Origin: Reticulitermes lucifugus
Lineage: Eukaryota; Arthropoda; Insecta; Blattodea; Rhinotermitidae
DNA length: 64,000 nt
Direction of reading: 5' to 3'
Assembly: GCA_026260175.1 (NCBI GenBank)
Contig: JAKCWW010000043.1
Coordinates: 144,360-208,359, forward strand
Made by a program: the position numbers and the translations under genes. Below, in pieces: positions 1 to 13,070 of the stretch. How positions within the stretch are numbered: the first letter of the stretch is position 1; every line of letters starts with the position of its first letter. Under the pieces are notes generated by a model, which had not been told where the DNA came from, did no database searches, and worked only from the letters and a program-made list of their open reading frames with translations.

Positions 1-980
1 CCACAAGAAAATGAAAGTTACATACAATAAAAAGGGCTCTGAAAGCAACACAAACGAAATAACGGTATTTTTAAGAAAAACAATTTTAACGAGTTATATA
101 CAAATTTTTACCATATACAAATCTATGCATATATTTCATCCTACCGCGTAATAAGAAGTTACGTGGGAGTTCCGATTTGTTTCATAGCTCATAAAATTCA
201 ATATATGAAAATACGTAATTAACTCTGCTGTGTGTAAGGCGCTGGGGAAAATATGGTAATTACGGACTGAAATTTTTAGAATTTTAAGCGACAGTGAAAT
301 ATTTTAGGAAGTAAGCTTGCAGAATTTCCTTTATCAGTTTTCTGACACGATTCCTCTGATATTTATGTGCGGATAAATTATAACTATATTTTTAGTAAGG
401 TATTTAATTAGCATTGAGAATAGATGAATTCTAATTTAATGCGGTTTTGCACTATTTTGTCTGCCTTTTGTTTTAAAATAGAAAATAAAGCAGGAAATAT
501 TACCTTGAAGAAGCGGTCAGCGGAAATTTTAAAGACTGCGTTACCTGCGTTCCTGCGTACATTTCGAGCGTCAATATTTCTAAATATTTTTTCGGTCCGA
601 AGAATGCCTCGAACGAAAATTGCAGAGATGAATACAATGAGAATTTAGTAACAAAATTGTTTTGAACATAATTAAACAAAAGGAACGCTACGCGTGCAAT
701 TGGGAGTTTTGTTTACCATTTCACAATTAACAAGTGCCTTCCGAACATACCCATCCTCCCACTCGAAGAAGAAAGGCCTTTATTGCTTTTAAACTTTACA
801 TATTTTTTACTTTATTGTTTTAATGTATTGCTCTATTACATTGCGACTTTGAAGAACATAATAAACAATTAAAATAAATATTTAATTTTCTTTTAGTATG
901 TGAAACATCTTAAAAGTTGCAGACGTTGACAGCATTTAAACAGCTTTGAAATAATGCACAGTACAGCACTTTTCAATAGG
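1..980. other. Non-coding stretch upstream of the first SINE
   Basis: AT-rich sequence. The 74-codon frame at 424-648 has no recognisable similarity. Nothing else is seen. Confidence 0.5.
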
Positions 981-1290
981 GTACACGGTGGCGCAGTTGG
1001 TTGAGACACTGCACTACAAGCCGGAAGGTCGTAGGTTCGGTTCCCGTTGGGGTCATTGAGGATTTTTATTGACTTCATCCTTCCGCGCACTATAGCCCTG
1101 GGGTTGACTCAGCCTCTAACAGAAATGAGTACCAGGGATATCTCCTGAGGGGTAAAGGCAGCTGGTGCCTAGGCCTGACGACCTTGCCTCCTCCATGTGC
1201 CGATTTTCTAGAAATCCTGGGAGCCTCAGCCTCCTGGACACTTAGGGGCCTGTCCAAGCCTGTACAGGGACAGCTTTACTTAGCTTTACA
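981..1290 (+). mobile_element. tRNA-derived SINE, near full length
   Basis: The 5' head carries a pol III box A (TGGCGCAGTTGG, 989-1000) and box B (GGTTCGGTTCC, 1034-1044) at tRNA spacing. A unique body of about 220 bp follows. The body is shared with a second, inverted copy at 6514-6748, for example the block around 'CTCTAACAGAAATGAGTACC' and the 'GGGAGCCTCAGCCTCCTGG' block. The 3' end is AGCTTTACTTAGCTTTACA-like. A short CTTTTCA flanks both sides (969-979 and 1293-1300), a weak possible target duplication. Confidence 0.8.
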
Positions 1291-2939
1291 GGGCTTTTCA
1301 TTACGTAAGGCTCCCTAAGCCCGGTGTAAGTGCTGAAATAGTCCAGGCTAGCTCCCTTTTACAAGCACAATTTGAATAACTTATTTTATTGTTTAACATA
1401 GCGCTCTTTTGCAATGCGACTTTGACGAAAGTATTAAACCATTTACATTTATATTTTTCTTTTAGTGTACCTAGTGACAAAGGAAACTGGATCCTTAATG
1501 TATATTGTTTATTCCCTCTCCAATGTTAGTAGGTCTGAGTATCAACAACAGCGGATAGTTGCTTGTGAATATACTGTTTCTGTACTACAAGGGAGGAGAT
1601 TACAGAGTTACTAATTATTCAGTGCAGCGAAGAGCCTACTTCTCAAGGATCATTTCTGATAGAGAACATTAATTCTCTTGCCCATATTACAGTTCCTTCT
1701 TTAAGCAACAGACATTATTATGTATGTTCTACTTCCTTCCTTTTGTCGAATGCACCTGCTAAGTGTTCGCTCTATCGTCATTCAATGTATTACCTTTCCT
1801 ATAAGTTTAAATTCTTTTTCTTATTTAATTGGTTATTTGTCTCTTTGTTTTCCTCCTAATTATTCCCGTTTATAAATTACCTTGTTCGTGTTGTTATATT
1901 TCGCGGTGTTGTTAGTTCCTTCAAGCAAATGAAGGTGTAGGCACTGCCGCCTTCACAGTTCTTCTGAAATTAATTTTCGTAACGAGCCCATAGTTTCTCA
2001 TTAAAAAATACAGGCTTCTAATCTCTGCATTTTACTGTGTCAAGAACAGATTCTCCGAATCAGTATGCCTTCTTTCGCTTTAGACGTGCCTTCATAACAC
2101 TTCCCCTTTTAATTTTTGTGTAATTTTAAAATAAACATTTTCAATGGTAGGTTTATGACGCTGGTGATTATTTACGATGATTGGCATTATGAATGTCTGA
2201 AGGAAGGAAGGAAGGAACTTTGATTACGTCATGTGGACAACTCGGATGCTGTTTTCCGCTACTAAAAATGGGAGTGACAATGTGGAAAAGAGTCCATGTC
2301 GCCATTTGAATCATTTTATGTTGTCAATATTATGGGTGGAAACGAAATCGTGACTTCCGAAATTAATGGCCCTCTATTGTTACGTCAACCAGTCCTTCAA
2401 AAGTTAGACGGCCGATATGATATCGCCTGTCTCACAATCGAAACTATCTGAAAAAATTATAATAAGTACATGGACATTGATGTATATATTTGTAAAAAGA
2501 TTTGCGTAGAGTAGCTCTTCAGTTCCTTGAGGCCTTTCCTTCAGAATAATCCTGGTGTTATTCCTGACCGTACTTAGATATATATTTTTTATCCTTCTGA
2601 AGAAAATGTTTTGCTCTGCCTAGGAGCAGTACGTGATTATAGTGAAAAAGTTGTAGCCTACGTTTCTGTGTTGTAATGTTTGTTCTGTAGCTGCCTGTCC
2701 TATTTTGAGTCAGGGTTTCCAGAATGCTGTCAGAATTAGTGGATGTTTGGTATTTCACATCTTCAAATTTTTGTTGGATGATTGCACGCGCGAATAAGAC
2801 TAGTTTATATTTCACAAAATTATACTGTGGCGGAATTTGTACTTAAATTATAACGTTTATTGAAAACAATTGTGCTTTTATTGTGTGCTACATGCATACT
2901 TCCCGTAAATAACAGCTGGATATGCCCACGACCAATCAG

Positions 2940-2962
2940 TATATATATATATATATATATAT
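2940..2962. repeat. TA microsatellite
   Basis: About 11 perfect TA units. Similar TA runs lie at 58546-58569 and 63849-63884. Confidence 0.95.
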
Positions 2963-3189
2963 GGTATATCTTTCTTCGACTGTTTGAGCTATTTTCCTGT
3001 CTTAAGAAAGAAAGTAGGATTACGAAATCATTACGCTCTCTGTATATCTGTTTTACTCATTTCAGTGCGTGAATCAACTGACCGTTTTTCACTAAATTTG
3101 GTGTAAGGATCCGGCTATTATAAGCCACTGCACACCCGCACATTTTAATTTCCTGCACTCGACAAGTGAGAGCTGTGGTATTTCAGTTC

Positions 3190-3420
3190 ATATTATGACT
3201 AGACTAAGAGCTGTACGACCTGGAAACTGAGATTCGATTCCCGGGCAAGGAGAAGAGATTCTTTCCTTCTTCAAATGGGTACAGACGGTCTCTGGGTACC
3301 CTTCAGTGGGGTGTAAATTTGATCACCTACGTCCCATGTAGTACCCAGTGTAAGAATGCGTTGAACTTAACAGTCACTCTCCAATATGCCTTCAGGACGC
3401 GATGCTTAAAGTACAGTAGC
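3190..3420 (+). mobile_element. Possible tRNA-like SINE relic
   Basis: AGATTCGATTCCCGGG (3230-3245) is a good box B with a T-arm-like surround. AGACTAAGAGCTGTACGACC upstream is a weak box A context. The body runs on through TGGGTACCCTTCAGTGGGG to about 3420. A second tRNA-head-like stretch, GGTGGTTAACACAC, starts near 3455. No second copy in the window confirms the family. Confidence 0.35.
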
Positions 3421-4299
3421 AACTTTCTTTTACATTTCAATAGGGCAGTAAGGAGGTGGTTAACACACAAACTTGTGAGGCAGTAATGCCAATCTTATCA
3501 CTTAACTTAGGTTTAAGCATTAGGTGCCGTGTGGTGATAAATCTTCAAAAACATGCACCTTTTATTTAGTTCAGATTTTGCGTATTGTGTTGAAGGAGGC
3601 TGCATGAAATTTATATTTACTGTCACGTTTGTTTAGGATAGCTGACGAATTATTTGAGTTATGAACGTGAAATTTGGTATGAAAATAATCATAGATAACA
3701 ACTATGCCCACGAAATATTGTTTATCAGCCAGCAGTTACTTAGTCACATGAGGCATGTTAAGATTATCTCCAACAAATGAACTGTAGAAGCAAGTCTGTG
3801 TAAAAGCCGACATGAATTTAAGAACAATCGTAAGAATCTAGGATTCAAACTACTTAGTGTGTGAGTGTTTGAGGTTACACCGGCCTACGTTCTTCAAACC
3901 CTTGATTTTAGCCTAAATCTGTCACAAATTCAAGGAATAATCTGATATTCAGTTTCGTACTTATCTATCAATCACGATTTGTTAAGAGAGTAATGCAGGT
4001 ACGAAGTAATAATAAGTTTGTATTTTAAGAAATTGAAATATGATTGTGTTATAGGCCTACTGTAATACACGTGGGAAATCCATATATCTTACCAGAGCTT
4101 TACTCAACACGGGGAACTTTCTGTGACCTGTTTTACGAGGCTGTCTCTATCCAAGGATATACTGCATCAACGATACGATGATTGGTGGAAGATGAATTAG
4201 AAGGAAGAGATTGTGGCCTATTCGACCGCACTATTCAAAATTTATTTAGAGCGACTGGAGGGAATCCCGATAGATAGACGCCATTTAGGATAATCAGTA

Positions 4300-4390
4300 T
4301 CCTGGCCAGATTTCGAACCTGGAACCACCAGAGTACAAACCTAGAGTTCTCCTGCTATACAAACCGGAGAAATAAGCTGACCATAATGAT
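4300..4390 (-). mobile_element. Possible SINE head relic
   Basis: On the minus strand, CCAGGTTCGAAATCTGGCC is a T-arm/box B-like sequence with pairing arms. The expected box A is not convincing. It may be a tRNA-derived SINE fragment. Confidence 0.25.
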
Positions 4391-6513
4391 GATAATAATG
4401 ACGGTAATCATAATAGAATCATCGTTACCAACCTTGCATATTTATATTTTTTTAGGCATGTAATTTTACCGTAGGCGTTTGAAGATGCAGTTTTAGTTTG
4501 TATGAAATTATAAAGTGGGTAAGTGCTTAAAAGTGTCAAGGTCTCCTAAATAGCAGTATTTTAAGTTGTGTGTTGTAGCAGTGACGAATGGGACGTTTGC
4601 CTTGTTTTGGTCGTATATCAGTACTTTTTCCTGCTAGAAGGAGAGCGAGGAAAGACAAAGCGCCGTTCAGTTTGTATTGTGAGGTACACAAGAAAATCGA
4701 ACATACTTATCTGGAATGCACAAAATGCCACCAATATATACCTCCAGCCTCCACATTTTGTGTTATATTTTGTTGCGGTCTTTAGGCGTACATCCACTCA
4801 CTGACGATGATTTATCGCGCAGAAATTGTAATGGTTTAACAAACTGGAATTTTCCACGATAGGGTTCTGAATATATCCATTGAGCAATTTCAGCAGATCG
4901 ACGTGAAATTGTACTCTTTGTTCAGCCTGAGTGCCGCAAATTTTATGTAAGTTTCACAGCTGTTTGTGTTCACACGTTGGAGAAGCTTTGGATTGTTACA
5001 AAATTCCCAGAGAAATCCTGCAAATCTAGGTTGAACTGATATACCGAATTTTAACGAATTTGTGACCCCATTTATCTCTCCAAGGTGAAGATTATATTTC
5101 ATAATTCAGTTATCCCTGGAAAGTTTTGCGAAAATAAGGAAATTGAATAAAAGCGTCCCTTGGGTGACCAGACTTTAGCAAGAAGGTGTGAGGACACGGG
5201 CTGTATTCGTCTAGCTAGAAGGAAGGAAGAGTGGTGACCTGTTGTGAAAACGGCAATGAATATTCCTGATTCCTTATAACGGGAGAAGGTTCTTAACTTG
5301 TTTAACAATTGTCTTCCTAGAAGAAACTCTAATCCATGGAATTGGTAAGTCTTATCATTTTGGTTCATGTTAAATCTTTTTGACTAAATTAATTATAAGT
5401 AATAAATAATTATAATTAATTAAGTATAAAATATTATTAAATTTAAAATTTGTTTGGAAAATTGAAGTTTGGCTAGGTAGATGTTCATGTTGATATCAAA
5501 TTTACTTTCCAGCGGTAGTGTGTATAGGCTCTTGTACAAGGGCTAATACATTTGTTTGACGCTCTGAATATCCATCAACTTACCAAGGAAGATTCCCTAC
5601 GACTGAGTAAAAATTATTAATTCTGAATATATTTTTTTAACTACGAATAATGTCGTTTCTGATAACTCTTTTTTTTCTGTAGCAGTATATTCTCAATTAT
5701 TAAGCACCAGAAATATTTCACAGCAATATTCTAGAAGAACTTGCAGCGAGCCCCCCATATTTCGTTATGAACCTGTCCCGCATTTTACAACCGGTATAGG
5801 ATGATTTTGGGTATTGACCGAAACACAAGGGCGTCTTTCTGGTTTTATTACCAGCCCAACACGCATGTCTCTGGGTCGATATCTGAAGGCACAGTAGTGG
5901 CACGTTGTGGCAGCTTGATTTTCAAAGAGAATGAGCGTAGAAACACAACATGTTCACAGCGGTGTTAGGAAAGAAGTAAAAAGGGATGAATGGGTGAGGT
6001 AGGCAGCGCACATGGGAGCGATGAAAAACAAACTCTAGAGCATAATCTTTCGTGAAAAACTAATAATCTCTCACAACCAGACAAGAGATTTTCCGATCCT
6101 TCTTAAATCCAAGGATTATTTTAGTGTTCACAGGACTCCAAAATTTGTCCCTTCCTGATTCATCCTGATGCAGTCCACACCTGTCTTATTTATTCAAGAT
6201 GCATTTGAATATTGTCTTACAACCTGTGCCTACCTCAACCAAGTGGATTCATTACGTCAGAGGTTCCGACATAAAGTTTGAATGTAGTATTATCGCATAT
6301 ATATATAATAAAAGATTGGTGATGTATTGGAAACAAACACATATAAAATGAATAAATATATGTTTAATGAAATTGCGTGTTGGATAATTAAATTAAAGTC
6401 ACAGAATGTTTGAACGAATGTATATCAGCTACCCAGCAATCAGATATCGGGTGTGTCATAATGTATCACTTTGCTTGTCATAGAAAATGAAACGAAAGAA
6501 GCTTTCACTGTTA

Positions 6514-6748
6514 AAGGTAAAGGAAATGCAATCCCATTACAGGCCTGGACAGGCTCTTAGGGTTCCAGGACATTGAGGCTCCCAGATTTCTAGATACTCG
6601 GCACATGAAGGTGGTAAGGTTTTCAACCCTACGCACCGGCCGCCTTTACCCCCCACGAAATACTCCTGGTACTCATTTCTGTTAGAGGCTTAGTCGACCC
6701 CACGGCCGAAAGGATTATGACAATGAACATTTCCAGTGACACCATCGG
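6514..6748 (-). mobile_element. 5'-truncated copy of the same SINE with perfect 13-bp target duplication
   Basis: On the minus strand this segment aligns over almost its whole length with the SINE body at 1045-1290. It starts just at box B, so the tRNA-like head is missing. It is bounded by exact direct repeats GCTTTCACTGTTA at 6501-6513 and 6749-6761. The bounds and orientation are therefore firm, and the truncation is of the kind made by incomplete LINE-driven reverse transcription. Confidence 0.9.
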
Positions 6749-6761
6749 GCTTTCACTGTTA

Positions 6762-9700
6762 CATAATGTAAAAAGATTACTGCCTTATGAAGTTTGACAC
6801 CTTGTATTTAGGTAGCTGGGTACCTTTTACCAAGATAGACGGTGTCAGATTCTAAAAGAGAATAGTCTTCATAAGCGCCGCTATTATAATCTCTTTTCTC
6901 GTATTCTGTAACTATTCTTACTAAAGCTCTTCCTGATGAATTTATTGTACCTTATGACCCTTCATTTTGTGTCGTAACATCCATCAACCTGCGTGACAAA
7001 AATGCGGTGTACATGAAATATTTTTGGGCATCGATTCTTTGTATAAATTATGCAGCTGGCGAAGCAGATTTGTAGATATCAAAGTGTATGTCCACGGACA
7101 TATGTGTTAAGGGCACGGAAATGAAAGGACTTCAGAAATGAAAGTAAGCCACTAAATTCACAACACGTTTAGGCATTTGTGGTTTGCGGGACCAGGAAGT
7201 CTGATGTGGATCCTGTATAATTTAAACAGAAAAATTTAAAGCTAATTTAATAATTATTTTCGCCCCTTGTTTTATAAGTGTGCGAAACTTTGTCACTTTG
7301 AGGTGGAAAGAGAAGTGGATTATATTTGAGGCCGAAGTGCCAAGTAAAATACTGTAGCTGATGCAGAAGTGGCAGAAGAGTGGTGACAGCTAATCGTAAG
7401 CATCCTCATGTTTTGTATTCTTGGTTTGATATTGCTAGAGACATTAAAAGCAATCATGTTGAAAAGGGAGGAAAGGGGAGTGTAAGAGGCTTGACAGAAA
7501 TTAGAAACAAATAAGTAAGTTTGTGAGGAAATGGAGTATGCACAATTACAAGTGCAGAGTTTGAAGCGAGACATGAGTATTACTGATGTGTTTGTTTGCG
7601 CAGCTGCTGAAATTACGGTGGTCTGTGTACTATCCAACTGGCACACTGAGAAACAACGTATGTGTTTTTGGTTATACTTATCAAGTCCCTTACAGAGTGG
7701 ATTATCTTACATTAAGTCAAATGGAATGTATGTAAATCTGGTTGGGAATTATATTGCTATAATAATAAATGTCTGAGACATGACTGTCCGAATGTACTTT
7801 CTACGTGTATTGATAATTTGAATCATGCGTTTCACGTTCTACTGTTTTAAGGCTGGTGGTGTATGCTGTCCGGCATATGTCATCCTATTTTCATGAAAAT
7901 ATTTAGGATGATAACAGGATGTGTGATCGCTCTGTGGTAAAACTTCTATAATTAAACAGTGTAAAGCCCTTTGAAATTTCAAAGGATTTTCCATCATAGT
8001 CATTATCATCTTTAGTGTCACTACTATAAACATTATTAATGCATTTTTCATTCAAATAGGATTTTGGTTTTCATTCGTGTTATTAATTTTTAATTTTAGG
8101 ATCGTGACAGTTTTTTAAATTATATTTTTTCAGCTGTTAGACATAAGTGAGAATATGGATCTGCAGTACGGAATTCAATTGCCTCAATTAATACTAAATA
8201 TTTCGAGCCCATTCAGCAGTATAATTTGTAGCTCTTTAGTGTAATCTGTTATTTTCCCATGACTTTAATAGCTAAATTTATGATAAGATTCCTCAACTTC
8301 TTAATTTACGCACTTAGCATGACAGACGACATCAACTTGATGCAGTTTTGTTTGTTGAAAAAGGCTTTTTGTGCCTTCTAAATTTTGTTCATCTGCTGTG
8401 GACATTATTGGTCTTCGAGTTGATTCTTGGAACCTCTGAAACATTCTTTGGTTTCATATTAATACACCAATGTAAATCTGTCCCACCTCCAGACGTGCCA
8501 ATGCTGCAAATTCAGTGTAGTAATTTTGATATCTTCAGAAGACGAATTACCACATTCATATTTGAAATTATTTTCAGTTTTACATCGTAAGGTGTACCAA
8601 TAAATCATTCAAGTTTTCTTTTTGTTTTTTTTTGTGTTATCCGTGTTCTCGCTATTGCCCTTTGTCATTTGTTTTTGTATGTTGCTATTTTTTCTGTTAC
8701 TGGTTACTTGGCCCTTTACTCAGCACCTTAATAAACAGGAATTGAATTTAATGGAAGTGAATTATCTTATGATTATCGTATTATTGTTCTTATTATCGTC
8801 AGTATTATTGCTGCCATTATTCTAGTAATTATTTCATACAGTTTTCTTTGAATTTAGCATTATTATTATTATTATTATTTTAACACTTCCGTTTGCCTTA
8901 TTAGCTGGTCTCAACAGCAGATCAAATACTTTTAACAGGTAACCTGTGATGACGTCGACTTCCATAAGCGAACATAAATAAAAATAGCAGCACCGTTACC
9001 CTTTGAGAGAACGCGTAACACTCTGACGTGCATCATTCAGGGATTTTAGGCAAAGAGGAAAGAACGGAATGTGAAAGATAATGGGCGATAAAAGGAGTAC
9101 GTACAAAGAAATAAGAAATTCATAAAACAAAACCTCCTTTTCTAGGCACGGTCTTTGAAAATTAACACACCAAAGCCTCTATAATGACGGTCTGCTCTTT
9201 TCAATCCCAGAAAAGTATGTCAAGGTCTGTAGACGGAGTATTAAAGGGCACCAGATTTACCAGTCACTCAAGTTAGAGGATATTTTAAATCACGCTCCCA
9301 GTCATTCTAACAATAAGTTACTTCGCTTTTAAAGCATTAATCTTCTCTGAAGCTTAACGATTAAAAAATAAAAGTCATTGCCCACATATTAGATCTGTTT
9401 GAATGATTATGCTTTTCCAATAAAAAATTACGAGTTTCCATGAAAATATATCTTTTATAAATTAGAAAACATAAAAGAAACATTTCTTTAGAACATTCCT
9501 CAATGTTATAATTTAGGTACATGGTTTCATGGAAACTGCTTCATAGGATAAAACTACGTTACGTATGAAGGGAAATATTAACACTAGTAGCAGAAATGTA
9601 TCCTTTAATCTAGATAAGGCATGACACTCTGAAAGATATTGTAAACGTGTTATGCAGTAACAGAATAAGATAAGTCAATAGAGTAAGGAAAAGGGAGAAA

Positions 9701-10339
9701 TTTGGTGCACCTTGTCTGTCAAGTGAAATGAGAAATAACGTAGTGGTACAATTACTGTACAAATGGTCATTTGTACTGTGAAGAACCCTATGTACTTCAG
9801 AAATTGAACGCTTGAAATAATGGTACGGTGGTTAAAGTAGAAAAATATCTACATAGAGCAGAACATGTAACAAGCATGTAGTGATCAATACAAGCATATA
9901 TTTTTGTTAGGAAACACTAAGAGTTATTATCGCAATCACAATAAAATTAATCTAGGGCACTCTGTATGCAAATGTATAAACTTGATTACAATAATTTTTG
10001 ATAGGCTCGTTTCACTGGTAAAGGCGACAAAACATGTCTATAAAAACACAGAATTTATTGAATACATTCTTAAGTGTTGACAAACTTCATGTTTTAAAGG
10101 ATCTTAGGTGTTTTGCAAAATGGTTAAAGTTTCTTGTTGTCGTTAGGACACCCAAAGGTTAAGTACTATGATTATGGAAGCCCCTTTTGTGCATCAATCC
10201 CCACTTTCTTATATTATTCGTTGTGTGATTCATTCTAATATCACCACATAAAAGCACAAGTTTTCTACGTGCTTTCTTCTTGTGACTATTCCTCCAAAAT
10301 TTTGTATGTATTTTTATTTTTCGTTGATCTCATTCTCCT
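6762..10339. other. Non-coding stretch
   Basis: AT-rich. It holds opposed frames at 7320-7776 that shadow each other and a TTG/TTA-rich frame at 8622-8825 running into an ATT repeat. Nothing recognisable. Confidence 0.5.
8859..8880. repeat. ATT microsatellite
   Basis: About seven ATT units. Related runs lie at 43966-43995 and 52593-52622. Confidence 0.95.
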
Positions 10340-10510
10340 TTATTTAAATTCCTATCAACACACCTGTTAAGTGAAGAATATAAATTACTGATCTCTTTAT
10401 TTTATAATTTTTTCCTTCTACGCCTTACACCCATCTTAGTTCTGAATATTATCCGCAACAATTTGTTCTCAATATTTAGCCTTTCCATGGTAGGAGAAGC
10501 CACTTAAACC
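10340..10510 (-). mobile_element. LINE relic, end of reverse-transcriptase region (family A)
   Basis: Read on the minus strand, the segment gives RLNIENKLLRIIFRTKMG, then an RRRRKKL-NKEISNLYSS stretch. This matches the conserved block just after the RT domain of a common insect non-LTR element (pattern ENRVLRKIFG...WRKLHNEEL..LYSS). There are many stops. It is an old fragment. Confidence 0.55.
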
Positions 10511-11484
10511 CATAGCTATATATACTTTAATCTGAAATTTTTAGATAGCGGACAAGAAGATAAAGGACGCTAACCTAATGATAGGAAACACTGTGTAACT
10601 CTTGACTTCTCAGGAAACTTCATTGCCACAGAACCAATTAGTTACCTTGTTAGGTATTTGCGTACTGTAGATGTTTTTTTTTGGCTTAAATAGTTAATAG
10701 CAATACTCAGGGCCCCTGACACACTATGTGTATGCTCGCTGTGAACTAAATATGTACCAGAAAATTCAAAATTCGGCAGTATTTCTTTGACACTACTCCT
10801 TTATATAGTGGGGCATTTTTATCATCAGTTGAACAACATTAGCTGTGAGGCACTCGCCGTTCTCCTGCGGCAACTTCTTCGGCAATGCTGTGAGGCAGGC
10901 AATTCTTGCATGCAGGGGATCAACATGCAAGCACGTCGCAATGGGAAGCAAGTTATCGGCACTTCGACACAGTTGTTTCTGAGAATGTTTTGTATCGCCT
11001 GCTTCCCAAAAAGTACACTTTCCACAATAATCGAGAATTACTAATTTGGCTTAAAGTTATGCACGCCGAACTAAACATTTGCTATGGGAACTCACGAATA
11101 TTCCAGGCAAATATTATTATGATTGCACTATCTTCCGAAAAATTTCCGAACTACTCTATGTCTGTGTCTTTTTCCTGTTACAGAGAGGTTTTGGAGAGTA
11201 TGGTTAATGTTTCACGATTTTATATCGTACTGTTAGCGTACAAGAATAATGGCCAAATACATTCTTGGGAGTGTTGTTAAGACGGTGCCTTTGGTTTATG
11301 CACGGTATTTATCTGTTGGTTCTCTTAAGTGCGGGTATGTTCACTGTGTTGTAAGAAGAGGCCGACGTCTATATATTAGCAGAACGTTGGAGAACTCGTT
11401 CGGCAGCGCACACTTAATATTGACCAAATGGATCAAAGTCCCTCTTGAGGCGCTAGGAGTTCCTCAGCTACTCTAGAAATTGCC
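10511..11484. other. Stretch with overlapping unrecognised frames
   Basis: Overlapping plus-strand frames (10787-11044, 10906-11280, 11249-11476) lie in less AT-rich sequence between two LINE relics. None shows a domain. A decayed mobile element is the likeliest origin, but I cannot name it. Confidence 0.4.
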
Positions 11485-11700
11485 CCCATTTTATGGAACC
11501 CAGATGTTCATTGCTGTGTTTAAAAGTGCCTGCCACTTTCCCCTGTACTAAGCCAGATAAATCCCGCTAAATCCGTCCCATTTTATTTCTTTAAGATCCA
11601 TTTTAATATTATTTTCCCATCTACCGCTAGGTCCTTCAAGTGGTCTATTTTCCTCAGGTTTCCTCACCAAAACCCTGTAAGCTACCACTGTGACATCCCA
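11485..11700 (-). mobile_element. LINE relic, 3' terminal coding region (family A)
   Basis: Minus-strand translation gives YRVLVRKPEENRPLEGPS, then a W-NNIKMDLKEIKWDGFSG block, an in-frame stop, and WQALLNTAMNIWVP. This is the C-terminal signature of the LINE family (VGKPEGKRPLGRP..RWEDNIKMDL...WRALVN..MNLRVP). It is one of six same-strand relics of family A in the window. Confidence 0.75.
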
Positions 11701-12089
11701 GTTTTAATCGGAAGGTAGTCTCAAGAATTGTAAGAACTGAACTGAAATTATTGTTGTTATTAAAATAATGATTATTATTATCATTATAAAATCCTGTATG
11801 CACCTCTGTACCCACTCAAACCTGCTACATGCTCCGCTCGTCTCATTCTCTTTTAATTTTATTGCCCAAATAACACTTGATGAGAAGTAAACATTATAAA
11901 ACTCATTACGGAATTTTCTCCAGTGCTTCGTCTCTCTCAGGTTTAAATATGCGCAGGATTAGTATATATTGTTGTTACGCGGGTCGGAAGGAATTTGTTG
12001 AATGGATGGAAGGACTTATGATCTGATGAGTATCATTGTTGCTGCGCGTTGTCGAAGGATATTAACCGACTGCGACATAACAAACAGAG

Positions 12090-12240
12090 AGACCGTGGTG
12101 GTAACACACCTGATGTGTATTTGGGAGGTCAAAGATTCGAGATTCTGTCTGGATATCGGCTGTCTTCTCTGAAGTTTTTCTTGGTTTGTACAGTTTCTCG
12201 AGGGTAATAGAAGTACAGTCTCATATTAGGCTACGAAGGC
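12090..12240 (+). mobile_element. Degenerate tRNA-like SINE
   Basis: A box A-like GTGGTGGTAACACACCTG and, about 45 bp later, a box B-like AAAGATTCGAGATTC sit in the arrangement GGGAGGTC...TCTGTCTGG, as in a tRNA T-arm. A body ending in TTTCTCTGAAG-like sequence follows. The head is diverged. It is not the same family as the copies at 981 or 54815. Confidence 0.4.
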
Positions 12241-12675
12241 CTATTTGAGAATTTCTTTCAAATTACTTTTCTCTGATTATGCCACCGGGAGCTACTGTGT
12301 TTAGAACTGAGAGAATAGTCAAAAAGAAGCCACGTATAAAAAAAGAAGTAAATACAATTTACTTTGTCGTTAAGGAGTCGCCCGGTCAACATATGTGGGA
12401 AAGCACAAGAATCATCAGTTTTATGTAAAATAAACACGTCATAAAAATGTGTAATGCAAAAGTTGCCGAAGTCCAAACCAAAATATTTTATTCTGACAGA
12501 TTTAGGACGTTTGTAGGTTTTCGTAAATCAGAACGATTACATAGAACAATAAGTTTTAATTATATTGTCGAGCATTGTGATGAAATTTCTCTCATTTTTT
12601 TTACTCAGAATATCTTCCTATTAAAATCTCAACATCGCCACAGACCGAAATGAATTGTGAGCCACGGACCGTATT

Positions 12676-13070
12676 TTACCTGCCTCTGTCCCTCATACAG
12701 AAGTAAATGTTACGTACTTGCTGTGAATGAATGAGTAAGACGGGAGTATAATTAACAGGCACTGGCCAACCAGACGAACAGCCTTTGTTAATTGAAATAC
12801 TGATACGACTGCACCACCACCGCATGGGGCCGCTGATCGAAGCAGGGCGGAGTGTCCTAGTCATCACGGCACTGTCGTAAGGATTGTGCATCGTGACCGG
12901 GACCCATAAATTCTGAAGGCCCTGCGGGGGGCGTTGCTTTGTTGATTGGAAGCAAGCCTCTTTCCTTGGTGTAGCTACATCATCGTGGATCTGCCACCAT
13001 GGCAACTGATGACGCAATATACCTGACCTGACCGGCTGGGAGTTGAACAACTGCCGGCAGCTCGGCGTAA
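12676..13070 (-). other. GC-rich block with a 124-codon minus-strand frame, unrecognised
   Basis: The minus-strand frame 13050-12676 is Trp-, Arg- and Pro-containing (for example RHQLPWWQIHDDVATPRK) without low complexity. No domain is recognised and no splice signals are evident. It may be repeat-derived or chance in a GC-rich stretch. Confidence 0.2.

Larger units (their letters stand above)
1291..6500. other. Non-coding stretch between the two family-1 SINEs
   Basis: Apart from the TA run at 2940, a short GAAGGAAGGAAGGAAGG run at 2201-2217 and the SINE-like heads at 3190 and 4300, I see no gene. The two frames at 4568-4804 overlap each other and have no family signature. Confidence 0.5.

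Noticed and set aside
893-1090. A 65-codon minus-strand peptide
   Set aside because: It is the antisense of a tRNA-derived SINE head, a familiar false gene call.
4568-4804. A small cysteine-containing protein
   Set aside because: Two overlapping frames, no metal-binding spacing and no homology recognised.
10906-11280. A 124-codon plus-strand gene
   Set aside because: No recognisable family, overlapping alternative frames on both strands, and it lies between LINE relics.
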